Shown here in pieces: positions 25,214-37,157 of a stretch of DNA of 64,000 nucleotides. The position numbers and the translations under genes were made by a program. This DNA is from Siccirubricoccus deserti (GTDB lineage: Bacteria > Pseudomonadota > Alphaproteobacteria > Acetobacterales > Acetobacteraceae): NCBI RefSeq assembly GCF_014283215.1, contig NZ_JACOMF010000010.1, positions 1-64,000 on the forward strand, read 5' to 3'. Within the stretch, counting starts at the first letter, position 1. Each line of letters starts with the position of its first letter. The notes beneath the pieces were generated by a model. It was not told the DNA's origin. It did not search any database and saw nothing but the letters and a program-made list of their open reading frames with translations.

Positions 25214-26008
25214 TCAGCCGGCCGCGGTGACCGCCCGCTTGGCCATGACGGTGACGAGATGGGCGCGGTATTCGGCGCTGCCATGGATGTCGCCGTTGAG
25301 GCCATCGGCACTCTGCTTCACCGCACCGACGGAATCAGCCGACCAGTTGGCAGTGAGAGCCTTTTCCATATCCGCCTGGCGGAAGACGCCGGGGCCGGCG
25401 CCGTTGATCACCACGCGGATGCCGGACTTGGTCTTGGCCACGAAGGCACCGGCCATGACGTAGCGGCTGGCCGGGTTGCGCATCTTGGCGTAGCCGGCCT
25501 TCTCGGGAATGGGGAATTCCACCGCGATAAGCAGCTCGCCCGGCTCCAGCGCCGTGGTGAACATGCCCTGGAAGAAATCGTCCGCGGCGATGCGGCGCTT
25601 GTCGGTCACCACCGTCGCGTCCAGCGCCAGCACCGCCGCGGGGTAATCCGCCGCCGGGTCGTTGTTAGCGACGCTGCCGCCAATGGTGCCGCGATTGCGC
25701 ACCTGGATGTCGCCGATGCCGCTGGCAAGCTGCGCCAGCGCGGGGATCGCCGCCTGCACCTCGGGGCTGTTGGCCACGTCCATGTGCTTCGTCAGCGCGC
25801 CGATGACGAGCTTGTCGCCTTGCCGCTTCACACCCTTCAGCTCGGCGATGCCGGAGAGGTCGACCACGGCGGTCGGCTTGTTGAGCCGGTGCTTCAGCGC
25901 CGGCAGCAGGGTCTGGCCGCCGGAGATCGGCCGCGCATCGGGGTCGGCGGAGAGAATCTTCACCGCATCCGCGACGGAGGTCGGCTTGTGGTAGGCGAAA
26001 TCATACAT
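25214..26008 (-). CDS. coxM: Molybdenum hydroxylase FAD subunit (CoxM family)
   Basis: A 264-residue FAD-binding subunit of a xanthine dehydrogenase/CO dehydrogenase-type enzyme. MYDFAYHKPTSVADAV is the usual N-terminus. ARPISGGQTLLPAL (about 32-45) and TIGGSVANNDPAADYPA are the two FAD-binding loops. The ATG at 26008 is preferred over one seven codons upstream because GAGGGGAG lies seven bases before it. It passes electrons from the iron-sulfur subunit to the acceptor. It is last in the S-L-M order. Confidence 0.9.
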   Translation of the reverse strand: MYDFAYHKPTSVADAVKILSADPDARPISGGQTLLPALKHRLNKPTAVVDLSGIAELKGVKRQGDKLVIGALTKHMDVANSPEVQAAIPALAQLASGIGDIQVRNRGTIGGSVANNDPAADYPAAVLALDATVVTDKRRIAADDFFQGMFTTALEPGELLIAVEFPIPEKAGYAKMRNPASRYVMAGAFVAKTKSGIRVVINGAGPGVFRQADMEKALTANWSADSVGAVKQSADGLNGDIHGSAEYRAHLVTVMAKRAVTAAG

Positions 26009-26089
26009 CTCTGAACTCCCCTCGATCATGCACCAGCCGATGGGCGCCTCCGGGCCAAGGCCCTCCGGCGGCCGGCTGGCCGGTGTCAG

Positions 26090-28474
26090 CTATTCGGCGG
26101 CCAGCCTCTGTCCGGCATGGATGATGCCCCAGATCTTCTGCGGCGTCGCGGGCATCTCGACATGCCGCACGCCGTAGCCCTTCAACGCATCCACCACGGC
26201 GTTCATCACCGCCGGAGGGGAGCCGATGGCGCCCACCTCGCCGCAGCCCTTCACCCCTAGCGGGTTGTGGGTGCAGAGGGTCGTGTGGGTCGCCACCCCG
26301 ACCGGGGGCAGGTCCTCCGCCCGCGGCAGGCAGTAGTCCATCATCGAGCCGGACAGTAGCTGGCCGTCGCTGTCGTAGACCGCAGCCTCCAGCAGCGCCT
26401 GGCCGATGCCCTGGGCGACGCCGCCCTGCACCTGGCCTTCGACGATCATTGGATTGATCACCCGGCCGACATCGTCAACGGCGGTGAATTTCATCACCGT
26501 GACATGGCCGGTGTCCGGGTCGATCTCCACCTCGGCGATGTGGCAGCCGCCGGGGTAGGTGAAGTTCTTCGGATCGTAGAAGGCGGTCTCTTCTAGACCG
26601 GGCTCGATCTCCTCGATCGGGTAGTTATGCGGCACATAGGCGGCGAGGCTGATCTCAGCCAGTGCCTTGGTGCGGTCGGTGCCGGCGACGCGGAAGGTGC
26701 CGCGGTCGAATTCAATGTCCTCGACCGAGGCTTCCATTAGATGAGCGGCGATCTTCTTGCCCTTGGCAATGATCTTGTCCATCGCCTTGACCATGGCGCT
26801 GCCGCCGACCGCGAGGCTGCGGCTGCCATAGGTGCCCATGCCGAAGGGCACCTTGGCGGTGTCGCCATGCACCACATCCACCTGCGCCACCGGCACGCCG
26901 AGCCGGTCGGCGACGAGCTGGGCGAAGGTCGTTTCATGCCCCTGGCCGTGGCTGTGCGCGCCGGTGAGCACGGTGACGCTGCCGGTCGGATGCACCCGGA
27001 TGGTGCCGACCTCATAAAGCCCCGCCCGTGCGCCGAGCGAGCCGACGACGGCGGAGGGCGCGATGCCACAAGCCTCCAGATAGGTCGAGCAGCCGATGCC
27101 GCGCAGCTTGCCCTTCGCCGCGGCGGCCTGGCGGCGCGCCTCGAAGCCAGCCCAGTCACTCGCGGCCAGGGCGGCATCCAGGGTCGCGGTGTAGTCGCCG
27201 CTGTCGTACTGCAGCGCGACCGGGGTCTGGTAGGGGAAGGCATCGGTCGGGATGAAGTTGCGGCGGCGGATCTCGACGCGGTCGATCCCGGTCTCGGCAG
27301 CGGCGATATCGACCAACCGCTCCAGCAGATAGGTCGCCTCCGGCCGCCCGGCACCGCGATAGGCATCTACCGGGACGGTGTTGGTGAAAACCGCCTTCAC
27401 CTCGCAGTAGATGGTCGGCGTGGTGTACACCCCGGCCAGCAGGGTGGCGTAGAGGTAGGTTGGCACGCAGGGCGCGAAGGTGGAGAGATAGGCGCCCATA
27501 TTGGCCTCGGTATGCACCCGGAGGCCGAGGAATTTGCCGTTCGCATCCAGTGCCAGGGCGCATTTCGTCACATGGTCGCGGCCATGCGCATCCGACATGA
27601 AGCTCTCAGTGCGCTCGCAGGTCCATTTCACCGGGCGGCCGAGCTTGCCGGCGGCCCAGGTGACGATCGCCTCCTCGGCATAATGGTAGATCTTGGAGCC
27701 GAAGCCACCGCCGACATCGGGTGCGACCACGCGCAGCTTCGATTCCGGAATCTGCAGGACGAAGGCGCCCATCAGCAGCCGGATCACATGCGGGTTCTGG
27801 CTGGTGGTGTAGAGCGTGTAGTCGCCGCTGGTGCTGTCGAACTCACCGATCGCCGCGCGTGGCTCCATGGCGTTGGCGATCAGCCGGTTGTTGGTGGTCT
27901 CGAACTCCACCACCTTGGCGGCGGCGGCGAAGGCGGCGTCGTTCACCGCCTTGTCGCCGATATGCCAGTCGTAGCAGAGGTTGCCGGCGACCCCGTCATG
28001 AATCGCCGCGGCGCCGGGCGCCTGCGCCGCCGCCATGGTAGCGGCGGCCGGCAGCACCTCGTATTCCACCTGGATCGCCTCGGCGGCATCCTTGGCCTGG
28101 CCGCGGCTCTCGGCGATGACCACCGCGACCTGGTCGCCGACATGGCGGACCTTGCCCTCGGCCAGCATCGGGTGCCGCGGCTCCGCCATCGGCGAGCCGT
28201 CCTTATTGTGGATCTGCCAGCCACAGGGAATGCTGCCGAGGGCGGCCGTGTCAGCGCCGGTGTAGATCGCCACCACCCCGGGCATAGCCGCCGCCGCCGC
28301 GGTATCCAATACGACGATCCGGGCATGGGCATGCGGGCTGCGCAGGATATAGGCATAGGCCTGGCCCGGCCGGTTGATGTCATCCGTGTACTGGCCGCGG
28401 CCGGAGAGGAAGCGCAGGTCCTCCTTGCGCTTCACGCTGGCGCCAATGCCCTCGAAGGGTGTCACCGCATTCAT
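26090..28474 (-). CDS. coxL: Molybdenum hydroxylase large subunit, form II (CoxL-like)
   Basis: A 794-residue molybdopterin-cytosine-dinucleotide subunit. [16 protein letters not shown] and the C-terminal [21 protein letters not shown] (catalytic Glu) are conserved. The active-site loop reads AYRGAGR (about residues 369-375), the form II signature, not the AYXCSFR of true CO dehydrogenases. The real substrate is therefore probably an aromatic, heterocyclic or aldehyde compound. Accessory genes (coxDEFG) are absent. The family label CoxL describes homology only. Confidence 0.9.
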   Translation of the reverse strand: MNAVTPFEGIGASVKRKEDLRFLSGRGQYTDDINRPGQAYAYILRSPHAHARIVVLDTAAAAAMPGVVAIYTGADTAALGSIPCGWQIHNKDGSPMAEPRHPMLAEGKVRHVGDQVAVVIAESRGQAKDAAEAIQVEYEVLPAAATMAAAQAPGAAAIHDGVAGNLCYDWHIGDKAVNDAAFAAAAKVVEFETTNNRLIANAMEPRAAIGEFDSTSGDYTLYTTSQNPHVIRLLMGAFVLQIPESKLRVVAPDVGGGFGSKIYHYAEEAIVTWAAGKLGRPVKWTCERTESFMSDAHGRDHVTKCALALDANGKFLGLRVHTEANMGAYLSTFAPCVPTYLYATLLAGVYTTPTIYCEVKAVFTNTVPVDAYRGAGRPEATYLLERLVDIAAAETGIDRVEIRRRNFIPTDAFPYQTPVALQYDSGDYTATLDAALAASDWAGFEARRQAAAAKGKLRGIGCSTYLEACGIAPSAVVGSLGARAGLYEVGTIRVHPTGSVTVLTGAHSHGQGHETTFAQLVADRLGVPVAQVDVVHGDTAKVPFGMGTYGSRSLAVGGSAMVKAMDKIIAKGKKIAAHLMEASVEDIEFDRGTFRVAGTDRTKALAEISLAAYVPHNYPIEEIEPGLEETAFYDPKNFTYPGGCHIAEVEIDPDTGHVTVMKFTAVDDVGRVINPMIVEGQVQGGVAQGIGQALLEAAVYDSDGQLLSGSMMDYCLPRAEDLPPVGVATHTTLCTHNPLGVKGCGEVGAIGSPPAVMNAVVDALKGYGVRHVEMPATPQKIWGIIHAGQRLAAE

Positions 28475-28597
28475 CGTTCTGGCCTCCCCACCCGGTCCGG
28501 CCGGGGCGGACCCGCCCGCACGGCTTCCGGACCCTTATGATCCTCCGGCCTTTGCGGCCGTTGGGGCACGCCGCCACGGCGGCGCGCCCGACCGCGG

Positions 28598-29101
<504 letters not shown>

Positions 29102-29213
29102 CCCGCGCCTCCCCAGAATTGCGTGCAGCGGCGCGACCAAGATGCCGCGCATCTTCGGAAAGGTCGCCCCGCCCCCGGCTTCCGTCAAGCGTCAGGACGG
29201 GGCATCCGGCGGA

Positions 29214-29579
29214 TCAGGGCCGCGGTCCGGTCGGCGGCACGCTGCCGCCGGGCCGGTGCGGGGTGAGGCGAGCTGGCGGCGGGGCGGCGGAAGGCGCCGG
29301 GATCAGCCGCTTGCGGCCGCGCGTCATCAGCACCAGCACCCCCAGCACCACCGTGCCAAGCGGCCAGAGGGTCCAGAGCAGGGCCAGGGTCTGGGCGCCG
29401 AACAGCCCCGCCCCCATCGCCACCTCCGGGTCCGGCCCGGTGACATAGGTGCCGACCAGGGCACAGGTGCCGAGGATGCCGAGCAGCATCGCCAGGTGAA
29501 ACAGCAGGAAAGCCCATTTGACGATGCGGCCGAAGCGGCTCCGGCGTTCCCGCACCTCCAGCATGACCGGCTCGGTCAC
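29214..29579 (-). CDS. Small membrane protein of unknown function
   Basis: A 121-residue protein with two hydrophobic helices (WAFLLFHLAMLLGILGTCALVG, about 22-43, and TLALLWTLWPLGTVVLGVLVLM, about 64-85), a basic RGRKR after the second, and a long Pro-rich tail. No named family was recognised. It lies 95 bases after dppF on the same strand, so it may be the last gene of the transporter operon, but nothing links it functionally. Confidence 0.7.
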   Translation of the reverse strand: MTEPVMLEVRERRSRFGRIVKWAFLLFHLAMLLGILGTCALVGTYVTGPDPEVAMGAGLFGAQTLALLWTLWPLGTVVLGVLVLMTRGRKRLIPAPSAAPPPARLTPHRPGGSVPPTGPRP

Positions 29580-29674
29580 GCCCGGCCCCGTCCGGTCTGG
29601 TCTGCCATGGCCCTCTCCGCGATTCGCCGCCGATGCTGCCCGGAATGCGGCAGCCCCGGAAGCCGCTGCGTCCC

Positions 29675-30708
<1,034 letters not shown>

Positions 30709-30712
<4 letters not shown>

Positions 30713-31701
30713 GCCGCGAGGGCCCCTTCCTTCATGGCGTAGTGGCAGGCCGCGACATGGCCCGGCGCCTTCTCCTCCAGCGCCGGTGCCACCTGGATGC
30801 AGAGCTCGGTGCTGTGCGGGCAGCGGCTGGCGAAGACGCAGCCGGGGATCTTCTGCTTCAGGCTCGGCACCAGGCCGGGGATCTCGGCCAGCCGTGTCTC
30901 CTCCCCATGCAGCGAGGAGCCGAGCTTCGGCATCGAGCCCAGCAGCCCCTGGGTGTAGGGGTGGCGCGGGGTGCGGAACAGCGGCCCGACCGCCGCCTCC
31001 TCCACCTTGCGCCCGGCGTACATCACGACCACCCGTTCCGCCACCTCGGCCACCACGCCGAGGTCGTGGGTGATCAGCACGATGGCGGCGCCGACGCGGT
31101 GCTTCAGGTCGCGCATCAGCTCCAGGATCTGCGCCTGGATGGTGACGTCGAGGGCGGTCGTCGGCTCATCGGCGATCAGCAGCTTCGGGTTGCAGGCGAG
31201 CGCGATGGCGATCATCACCCGCTGCCGCATGCCGCCCGAAAGCTGGTGCGGATATTCCCGCACCCGCCGCGCCGGCTCTGGGATGCCGACCAGGGTCAGC
31301 ATCTCGACCGCCTTCTCCTCGGCCTCCTTGGCGTTCAGCCCCTGGTGCAGCCTCAGCGTCTCGCCGATTTGCCGCCCCACGGTCAGCACCGGGTTCAGCG
31401 AGGTCATCGGCTCCTGGAAGATCATGCTGATCTCGTTGCCGCGGATGCCGCGCATCTCGCGGTCCGAGAGCTCGAGCAGGTTGCGCCCCTCGAAGCGGAT
31501 GGCGCCGGCGATCTTGCCCGGCGGCTCGGGGATGAGCCGCAGGATGGACATGGCGGTGACGGATTTGCCGCAGCCGCTCTCGCCCACGATGGCCAGCGTC
31601 TCCCCGGCATTGACCGAGAAGGACACGCCGTCCACCGCGCGGTTGACCCCGTCCGGCGTGCGGAAATGGGTCTGCAGGTTGTCGACCTCGAGAAGCGCCA
31701 T
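30709..31701 (-). CDS. dppD: Oligopeptide/dipeptide ABC transporter ATP-binding protein, DppD/OppD type
   Basis: A 330-residue ATPase. Walker A is [12 protein letters not shown], the Q-loop is in [19 protein letters not shown], the signature is [15 protein letters not shown] and Walker B is [12 protein letters not shown]. The C-terminal [16 protein letters not shown] is the oligopeptide-family cysteine motif. It follows dppC after four bases and overlaps dppF. Substrate range is set by the binding proteins upstream. Confidence 0.93.
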
Positions 31702-31705
31702 GCGG

Positions 31706-32635
31706 TTAAAGCCTCTTCGCCATGCGGGGATCGAGCGCGTCGCGCAGCCCGTCGCCCAGCAGGTTCACCGCCAGCACGGTGATGGACAGGAAGATCGCCG
31801 GGAAGAAGACGATGTAGGGCTTCACCTGCCACAGCGCCCTGCCCTCCGCCATGATGTTCCCCCAGGAGGGGATGATCGGCGGCGTGCCGGCGCCGATGAA
31901 GGAGAGGATGGCCTCGACGATCATCGCGCTGGCGCAGATGTAGGTGGCCTGCACGGTGATCGGCGCCAGGGTGTTGGGCAGGATGTGCCGCCAGATGATC
32001 ACCGGCGTGCGGGTGCCGGCTGCGACCGCCGCATCGACATAGGGTTGTTCCCTGAGCGACAGCACCACGCCGCGCACCAGCCGGGAGACGCGGGGGATCT
32101 CCGCGATGGTGATGGCGATGATGACGTTCTGCACGCTGCCGCGGGTCAGCGCCATCAGCGCGATCGCCAGCAGGATCGGCGGGATGGACATCATCCCGTC
32201 CATGATCCGCATGATGATGCTGTCCGCCCAGCGGACGAAGCCGGAGATGAGGCCGATGGTCAACCCGATGACCGAGGAGAGCAACGCCACGGAGAAGCCG
32301 ACCAGCAGCGACACCCGGGTGCCGTAGAGCACGCGGGAGTAGACGTCCCGCCCCAGCATGTCGGTGCCGAACCAGTACATTGCGGAAGGCTCGCGGGTCC
32401 GCCGCGCCGGCGCCAGCGCGGTCGGGTCGGTGGTGAAGAGCAGCGGTGCGAAGATCGCGATCGCCAGCATCACCAGCAGCAGTCCGGCGCCGGCAACAAT
32501 GGTCGGGTTGCGCCGGAGGAAACCGAGGAAGCCGCGGCGCGGCTTCACCGGCGGCAGCACATCCGGCATCGGGGGGGCGGCGGCGACGTCCCGCGACGTC
32601 AGCGCAGCCGGGGCAACTACGGTCGCTGAAGCCAT
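31706..32635 (-). CDS. dppC: ABC transporter permease, DppC type
   Basis: A 309-residue inner-membrane permease. A Pro/Ala-rich cytosolic start is followed by helix 1 ([23 protein letters not shown]) and the usual six-helix core. The EAA-loop region reads [27 protein letters not shown]. The motif [25 protein letters not shown] is the DppC/OppC N-terminal hallmark. Its ATG overlaps the dppB stop (TGATG). The much longer upstream extension in this frame is a shadow of dppB. Confidence 0.92.
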   Translation of the reverse strand: MASATVVAPAALTSRDVAAAPPMPDVLPPVKPRRGFLGFLRRNPTIVAGAGLLLVMLAIAIFAPLLFTTDPTALAPARRTREPSAMYWFGTDMLGRDVYSRVLYGTRVSLLVGFSVALLSSVIGLTIGLISGFVRWADSIIMRIMDGMMSIPPILLAIALMALTRGSVQNVIIAITIAEIPRVSRLVRGVVLSLREQPYVDAAVAAGTRTPVIIWRHILPNTLAPITVQATYICASAMIVEAILSFIGAGTPPIIPSWGNIMAEGRALWQVKPYIVFFPAIFLSITVLAVNLLGDGLRDALDPRMAKRL

Positions 32636-33576
32636 CAGTAGCGGATCCTCGGGTCGAACAGGGTGTACAGCAGGTCGATCGCCAGGTTGACCAGGACGTA
32701 GACGAAGCTGAACAGCAGGATGACGCCCTGGATCACCGGGTAGTCCCGCCGCAGGATCGCATCCACCGTCAGCCGGCCCAGGCCGGGAATGGCGAAGACG
32801 CTTTCGGTGACGACCGCGCCGCCGATCAGCAGCGCCACGCCGATGCCGATGACGGTGACGATCGGCACCGCGGCGTTCTTCAGCGCGTGCAGGAACAGGA
32901 TGCTGCGCTGGCCGGCGCCCTTGGCCCGGGCGGTGCGGATGTAGTCCTGCTGCAGCACTTCCAGCATCGTTGCCCGGGTGATCCGGGCAATCAGCGCGAT
33001 GTAGACGCCGCCCAGCGCGATGGCCGGCAGGATGAGGTTCTCCAGCCAGGGGAAGAAGCCGTTGGAGAAGGCAGTGTAGCCCTGCACCGGCAGCCAGTCG
33101 AGTTCCAGCGCGAAGACATAGGCCAGCACATAGCCGACGACGAAGACCGGCACAGAGAAGCCGAGCACCGCGAAGCCCATTACCGCGCGGTCGATCCAGG
33201 TCCCCTGCTTCCAGGCCGCCACCACGCCCATCGGCACGGCGATGCTGACCGCAAGGCAGAGGGTCAGGACCATCAGCGACAGGGTCGGTTCGATCCGCTG
33301 CTGGATCATCGTCGTCACCGGCAGGTTGGTGAAAATCGAGACGCCCATGTCGCCTTGCAGGATGCGGAACAGCCATTCGCCGAAGCGCACCAGGAAGGGC
33401 CGGTCGAGGCCGAGGGATTCGCGGATGCGCTCCACGTCCTGCGGCGTCGCCTGGTCGCCGGCGATCACCGCCGCCGGATCACCGGGCGCTATGTAGAGCA
33501 GCGAGAAGACAAAGAGCGCGACAATGGCCATGACCGGAATGGTGGCCAGGACGCGACGGACAATATAGGCGAACAT
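32635..33576 (-). CDS. dppB: ABC transporter permease, DppB type
   Basis: A 313-residue permease with six helices. It starts MFAYIVRRVLATIPVMAIVALFVFSLLYIAPGDPA, the classic DppB N-terminus. DYIRTARAKGAGQRSILFLHALKNA is the EAA loop contacting the ATPases. It begins 95 bases after the nearest binding-protein gene, so a read-through operon is likely. Confidence 0.93.
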   Translation of the reverse strand: MFAYIVRRVLATIPVMAIVALFVFSLLYIAPGDPAAVIAGDQATPQDVERIRESLGLDRPFLVRFGEWLFRILQGDMGVSIFTNLPVTTMIQQRIEPTLSLMVLTLCLAVSIAVPMGVVAAWKQGTWIDRAVMGFAVLGFSVPVFVVGYVLAYVFALELDWLPVQGYTAFSNGFFPWLENLILPAIALGGVYIALIARITRATMLEVLQQDYIRTARAKGAGQRSILFLHALKNAAVPIVTVIGIGVALLIGGAVVTESVFAIPGLGRLTVDAILRRDYPVIQGVILLFSFVYVLVNLAIDLLYTLFDPRIRY

Positions 33577-33671
33577 ATCAATGTGCCTTCACATGGCCGG
33601 CCGATGCATGGTGCCGGGCCGGATGGTCCGGTGCCGCTCGGACGGATGCTGCTCGGGGCGCAGCGGCGCGC

Positions 33672-35273
33672 TCATGCTTTCGCGACGCCCCAGAAGAACG
33701 GCAGCGGGCCCTTCTGAATGCCGGTAACGTTGCGCCGCCAAGCCTGGTAGCCGAGGAAGAAGCCGGTCGGCGCATAGACCACGTTCTCCAGCGCCAGGCG
33801 ATTGACCTTGCCGATCGCCGCCTTCTCCGAAGCGAGGTCCGGCGCGGCGAACCATTCGCTGATGGCGGCATCCACCGCCGGGGCGGAGGGCCAGCCGAAC
33901 CATGCATTCTCGCCTGTGGCGCGGATGGCGTTGTAGCTCGCCGGGTTTACGCAATCGGCGCCGGCGTGCCAGGTGTGGAACATCGACCAGCCGCCCTGGC
34001 CGGGCGGGTTCTTCATGGCGCGGCGCTGGCCGACCGTGCCCCAGTCGGTGGCGATGAAATCGACATTCATGCCGAGCCGCTTCAGCAGGTCGGCAGTCAC
34101 GTCGCCGAACGCCTTGGTGATCGACTGGTCCTGCGCCACCACGCAGATCACCGGCTCGCCCTTGTAGCCGCTCTCGGCCAGCAGCTTCTTCGCCGCGTCG
34201 ATGTTGCGCGGCCCCTTCAGGATCTCGCCGCCTTCCTCCGAGTAGAGCGGCGTGCCCGGGGTGAAGTAGCCCGGCAGCGCTTTCCACAGGTCGGTGTCGT
34301 CGCCCACGAGCGCCCGCATGTAGTCTTCCTGGCTCATCGCCATCAGCACCGCGCGACGGACGCCGACATTGTTGAACGGCGGGTGGAGGTGGTTCATCCG
34401 GAAGCTGCCGATGTTGCCGAGCGGATCGGCGATGTCGACAGCGATGTTCCGGTTGCGCTTCAGAGTCGGCACCAGATCGGTGATCGGATTCTCCCACCAG
34501 TCGATCTCGCCGTTCTGCAGCGCCGCCGAGGCCGTCGCCGCATCCGGCATGATCAGCCACTCCACCCGGTCCACCATCATGCGCTTGGCGCCCGCCAGCC
34601 AGGTGCCGGCATCGCTGCGCGGCACGTAGCCATCGAATTTCTGGAACACCGCCTTGGCGCCCGGCACCCATTCGTTGCGCACGAAGCGCATCGGGCCGCT
34701 GCCGACATACTCGCTGATCTGGGTGAAGCTGTCGGTCCTGGCGATCCGCTCCGGCATGATAAAGCAGCAGGGCGTGCCGACCTTGGCGAGGGCGAAGCGC
34801 AGCTTCGGATAGGGGCTCTTCAGCACCCAGCGCACGGTGCGGTCATCCGCCGCCACCAGCTCGTTCTGGATGGCCTTCAGCATCTGGCCCATCGGGTCGC
34901 GCGGCATCCAGCGGGTGATGCTGGCGACCACGTCCTTCGCCAGCACCTTCTCGCCGTCATGGAAGCGCAACCCGTCGCGCAGCTTGATCGTCCAGGTGAG
35001 GCCGTCGGAGGAAACGGTGTCGCCCTCGACCATCTGCGGTTGCGGCTCGAGCTTCTCGTCGACGCCGTAGAGCGTGTCCCACACCATCGCCGAGGCGTTG
35101 CGGACAACGTACTGGGTGCCCCAGATGGGGTCGAAATTCGCCAGATTGGCCTGGGGAACGAAACGCAGGGTGCGTGCCGCCGTGCCCTGGGACAGTGCCG
35201 GCGCCGGCATGCCCGCCGTGGCGCCGAGTGCGCCGGCCGCGGCCGCCGCCTTCAGGAGATTCCTGCGATCCAT
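33672..35273 (-). CDS. ABC solute-binding protein, family 5 (array member 1)
   Basis: A 533-residue periplasmic receptor, the one next to dppB and so the probable original partner of this transporter. The signal has a twin-arginine look (MDRRNLLKAAAAAG, cleavage after about ALSQ). Typical family-5 regions follow: LRFVPQANLANFDPIW, LRFHDGEKVLAKD, CCFIMPERIARTD and NHLHPPFNN. DWWENPITDL and VDFIATDWGTVGQRR carry probable pocket residues. It lacks a lipobox. The ligand could be a peptide or another small polar compound. Confidence 0.9.
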   Translation of the reverse strand: MDRRNLLKAAAAAGALGATAGMPAPALSQGTAARTLRFVPQANLANFDPIWGTQYVVRNASAMVWDTLYGVDEKLEPQPQMVEGDTVSSDGLTWTIKLRDGLRFHDGEKVLAKDVVASITRWMPRDPMGQMLKAIQNELVAADDRTVRWVLKSPYPKLRFALAKVGTPCCFIMPERIARTDSFTQISEYVGSGPMRFVRNEWVPGAKAVFQKFDGYVPRSDAGTWLAGAKRMMVDRVEWLIMPDAATASAALQNGEIDWWENPITDLVPTLKRNRNIAVDIADPLGNIGSFRMNHLHPPFNNVGVRRAVLMAMSQEDYMRALVGDDTDLWKALPGYFTPGTPLYSEEGGEILKGPRNIDAAKKLLAESGYKGEPVICVVAQDQSITKAFGDVTADLLKRLGMNVDFIATDWGTVGQRRAMKNPPGQGGWSMFHTWHAGADCVNPASYNAIRATGENAWFGWPSAPAVDAAISEWFAAPDLASEKAAIGKVNRLALENVVYAPTGFFLGYQAWRRNVTGIQKGPLPFFWGVAKA

Positions 35274-35452
35274 CGTTGTTTTGCCCCCAGCTCCCAGCCG
35301 GGCAGCGTTCCGCGCGCCCGGTTAGCCATCAACCTGCCTCAGCCTTGAGCATTGCGCCAGCGTTGACCATTCCACATCATGGCTGGCACCGCCAAGGCGT
35401 CGGCCTCGCCGCCGGGCTTGCACGCAGCGTGCCAGCCCGCGGCGCGCCGGCC

Positions 35453-37027
35453 TCAGCCCCGCCGCACGCCCCAGAACAACGGCGGCCCGCCGGTGACCAG
35501 CCCGCTGAGGCTGCGCCGGTAGGCCATTGGCGGCCGGAGCAGGCCTAGCGGCACGAAGGGCACCTCCTCCCAGACCAGCCGCTGCATCTCCTCGGCAATG
35601 CGCTTGGCCGCGGGCAGGTCGGCGGCCTCGAACCAGGCCTCGCGCAGCGCCTCCCGGCGCGGGCTGGTGGCCCAGCCGATCCAACCCGCATTGCCGCGCA
35701 GCGGCTGGTGGCTGCCGGGCACCGAGACCTCGAACCCCTCCCAGGTGGTGCAGAAGATGTTCCAGCCGCCCTGCTCCGGCGGGTCCTTCTTCGCGCGGCG
35801 CTGCACCAGCGTGCCCCAGTCCATCACCTGCAGGTCGACATTCATGCCGATCCGCCGCAGCGTGTCGGCAGCGACCGCGGCCAGCGCGCCGAGGGTGGGG
35901 AAATCGCCCGGCGAGAGGATCACCACCTTCCGGTTGCGGTAGCCGGCAGCGGCCAGCGCCCGCTTCGCCGCCTCCGGGTCGCGCGGTCCGGTCAGCACCT
36001 CGAGCCCCGCATCATTCGCCAGCGGGGTGCCCGGGGTGAAGGCGCCGGCCGGCACCTGCCACTGCGCCTGGTCCTCGCCGAGCGCCGCCGCCATGAAGGC
36101 GCGCTGCTCGATCGCCGGGAGGATGGCGCGGCGGACGGCCGGGTTGTCGAACGGCGGGTGCAGGTGGTTGAACCGCAACATGCCGAGCGCACCGGCGCCG
36201 TTCACCACCTCGATGGCGATGTCGCGGCTGCCTCGCAGCACTGGCAGCAGATCCGCCAGCGGGGTCTCCCACCAGTCGATCTCATTCGCCTGCAGCGCCG
36301 CGGCGGCGGCGGCCGGGTCGGGCAGGATGCGCCATTCGACGCGGTCGAAATGCACCGGCTTGCCGCCGGCCAGGAAATCCGCCGGCTCGTCGCGCGGCAC
36401 GTAATGCGTGTTACGCTCATAGACCACGAAGCTGCCCGGCACCCACTCCGCCTGACGGAAGCGGAAGGGCCCGCTGCCGATGGCCTCGGTGACCGGGGTG
36501 ACGGGGTCGGTCCTCGCCAGCCGCTCCGGCATGATGGCGCAGATGTTGGCGGCGGGCTTGCCCAGCGCCCAGGCCAGGCCGGGCCAGGGCTTCTTCAGGA
36601 GGATCTCGATGCGGTCGTCGGCCGGCGCCCGCATTTCCTGCAGCAGCGCGTCCAGCCGTTGGCCAAGCATGTCGCGCTTCGACCAGCGGGCGATGGAGGC
36701 GATGCAGTCCCGCGCCCGCACCGGCTCGCCGTCGTGGAAGCGCAGTTCCGGCCGCAGGGTGATGCTATGGGCCAGGCCATCGGCCGAGACCTCGTGCTGC
36801 GCCGCCATCTGCGGCTTCGGCCGGAAATCCTTTCCCAACCCGAACAGCGTGTCATAGACCATCAGCCCGTGGTTGCGGGTCACGGTGGTGGTGGCCGCGA
36901 CCGGGTCGATGGTGCCGAGGCTGCCCGCCGGCACGAAGCGCAGGGTGCGGGCGCTGCTCTGCGCGGCCGCAAGGCGCGGTGCCGCAAGCGCCAGGGCGCT
37001 GCCCTGCAACAGGCTCCGACGGTGCAT
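35453..37027 (-). CDS. ABC solute-binding protein, family 5 (array member 2)
   Basis: A 524-residue receptor. The ATG at 37027 (MHRRSLLQGSALALAAPRLAAAQ) with a GGAGGGG ribosome site is chosen; the frame is open upstream but only with Arg/Pro-rich nonsense. It keeps the array motifs (LRFHDGEPVRARD, NHLHPPFDN, VMDWGTLVQRRAKK) but its N-terminus reads RFVPAGSLGTIDPV instead of VPQANL, and it is the most divergent in the middle. It lies 179 bases upstream of member 1, the widest gap in the array. Confidence 0.9.
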   Translation of the reverse strand: MHRRSLLQGSALALAAPRLAAAQSSARTLRFVPAGSLGTIDPVAATTTVTRNHGLMVYDTLFGLGKDFRPKPQMAAQHEVSADGLAHSITLRPELRFHDGEPVRARDCIASIARWSKRDMLGQRLDALLQEMRAPADDRIEILLKKPWPGLAWALGKPAANICAIMPERLARTDPVTPVTEAIGSGPFRFRQAEWVPGSFVVYERNTHYVPRDEPADFLAGGKPVHFDRVEWRILPDPAAAAAALQANEIDWWETPLADLLPVLRGSRDIAIEVVNGAGALGMLRFNHLHPPFDNPAVRRAILPAIEQRAFMAAALGEDQAQWQVPAGAFTPGTPLANDAGLEVLTGPRDPEAAKRALAAAGYRNRKVVILSPGDFPTLGALAAVAADTLRRIGMNVDLQVMDWGTLVQRRAKKDPPEQGGWNIFCTTWEGFEVSVPGSHQPLRGNAGWIGWATSPRREALREAWFEAADLPAAKRIAEEMQRLVWEEVPFVPLGLLRPPMAYRRSLSGLVTGGPPLFWGVRRG

Positions 37028-37157
37028 CAGGCTTTCCCCTCCGGGCGACCCGCAGATCCCGGGCGCGGGGCGTGCTTGCCCCAGCCCGGGGCGCGGCGCA
37101 ACCGGATGCGGCCGCGACGGTGACCTTGGCTCCACGAGCGCCTCCGACGGCCTCGGA

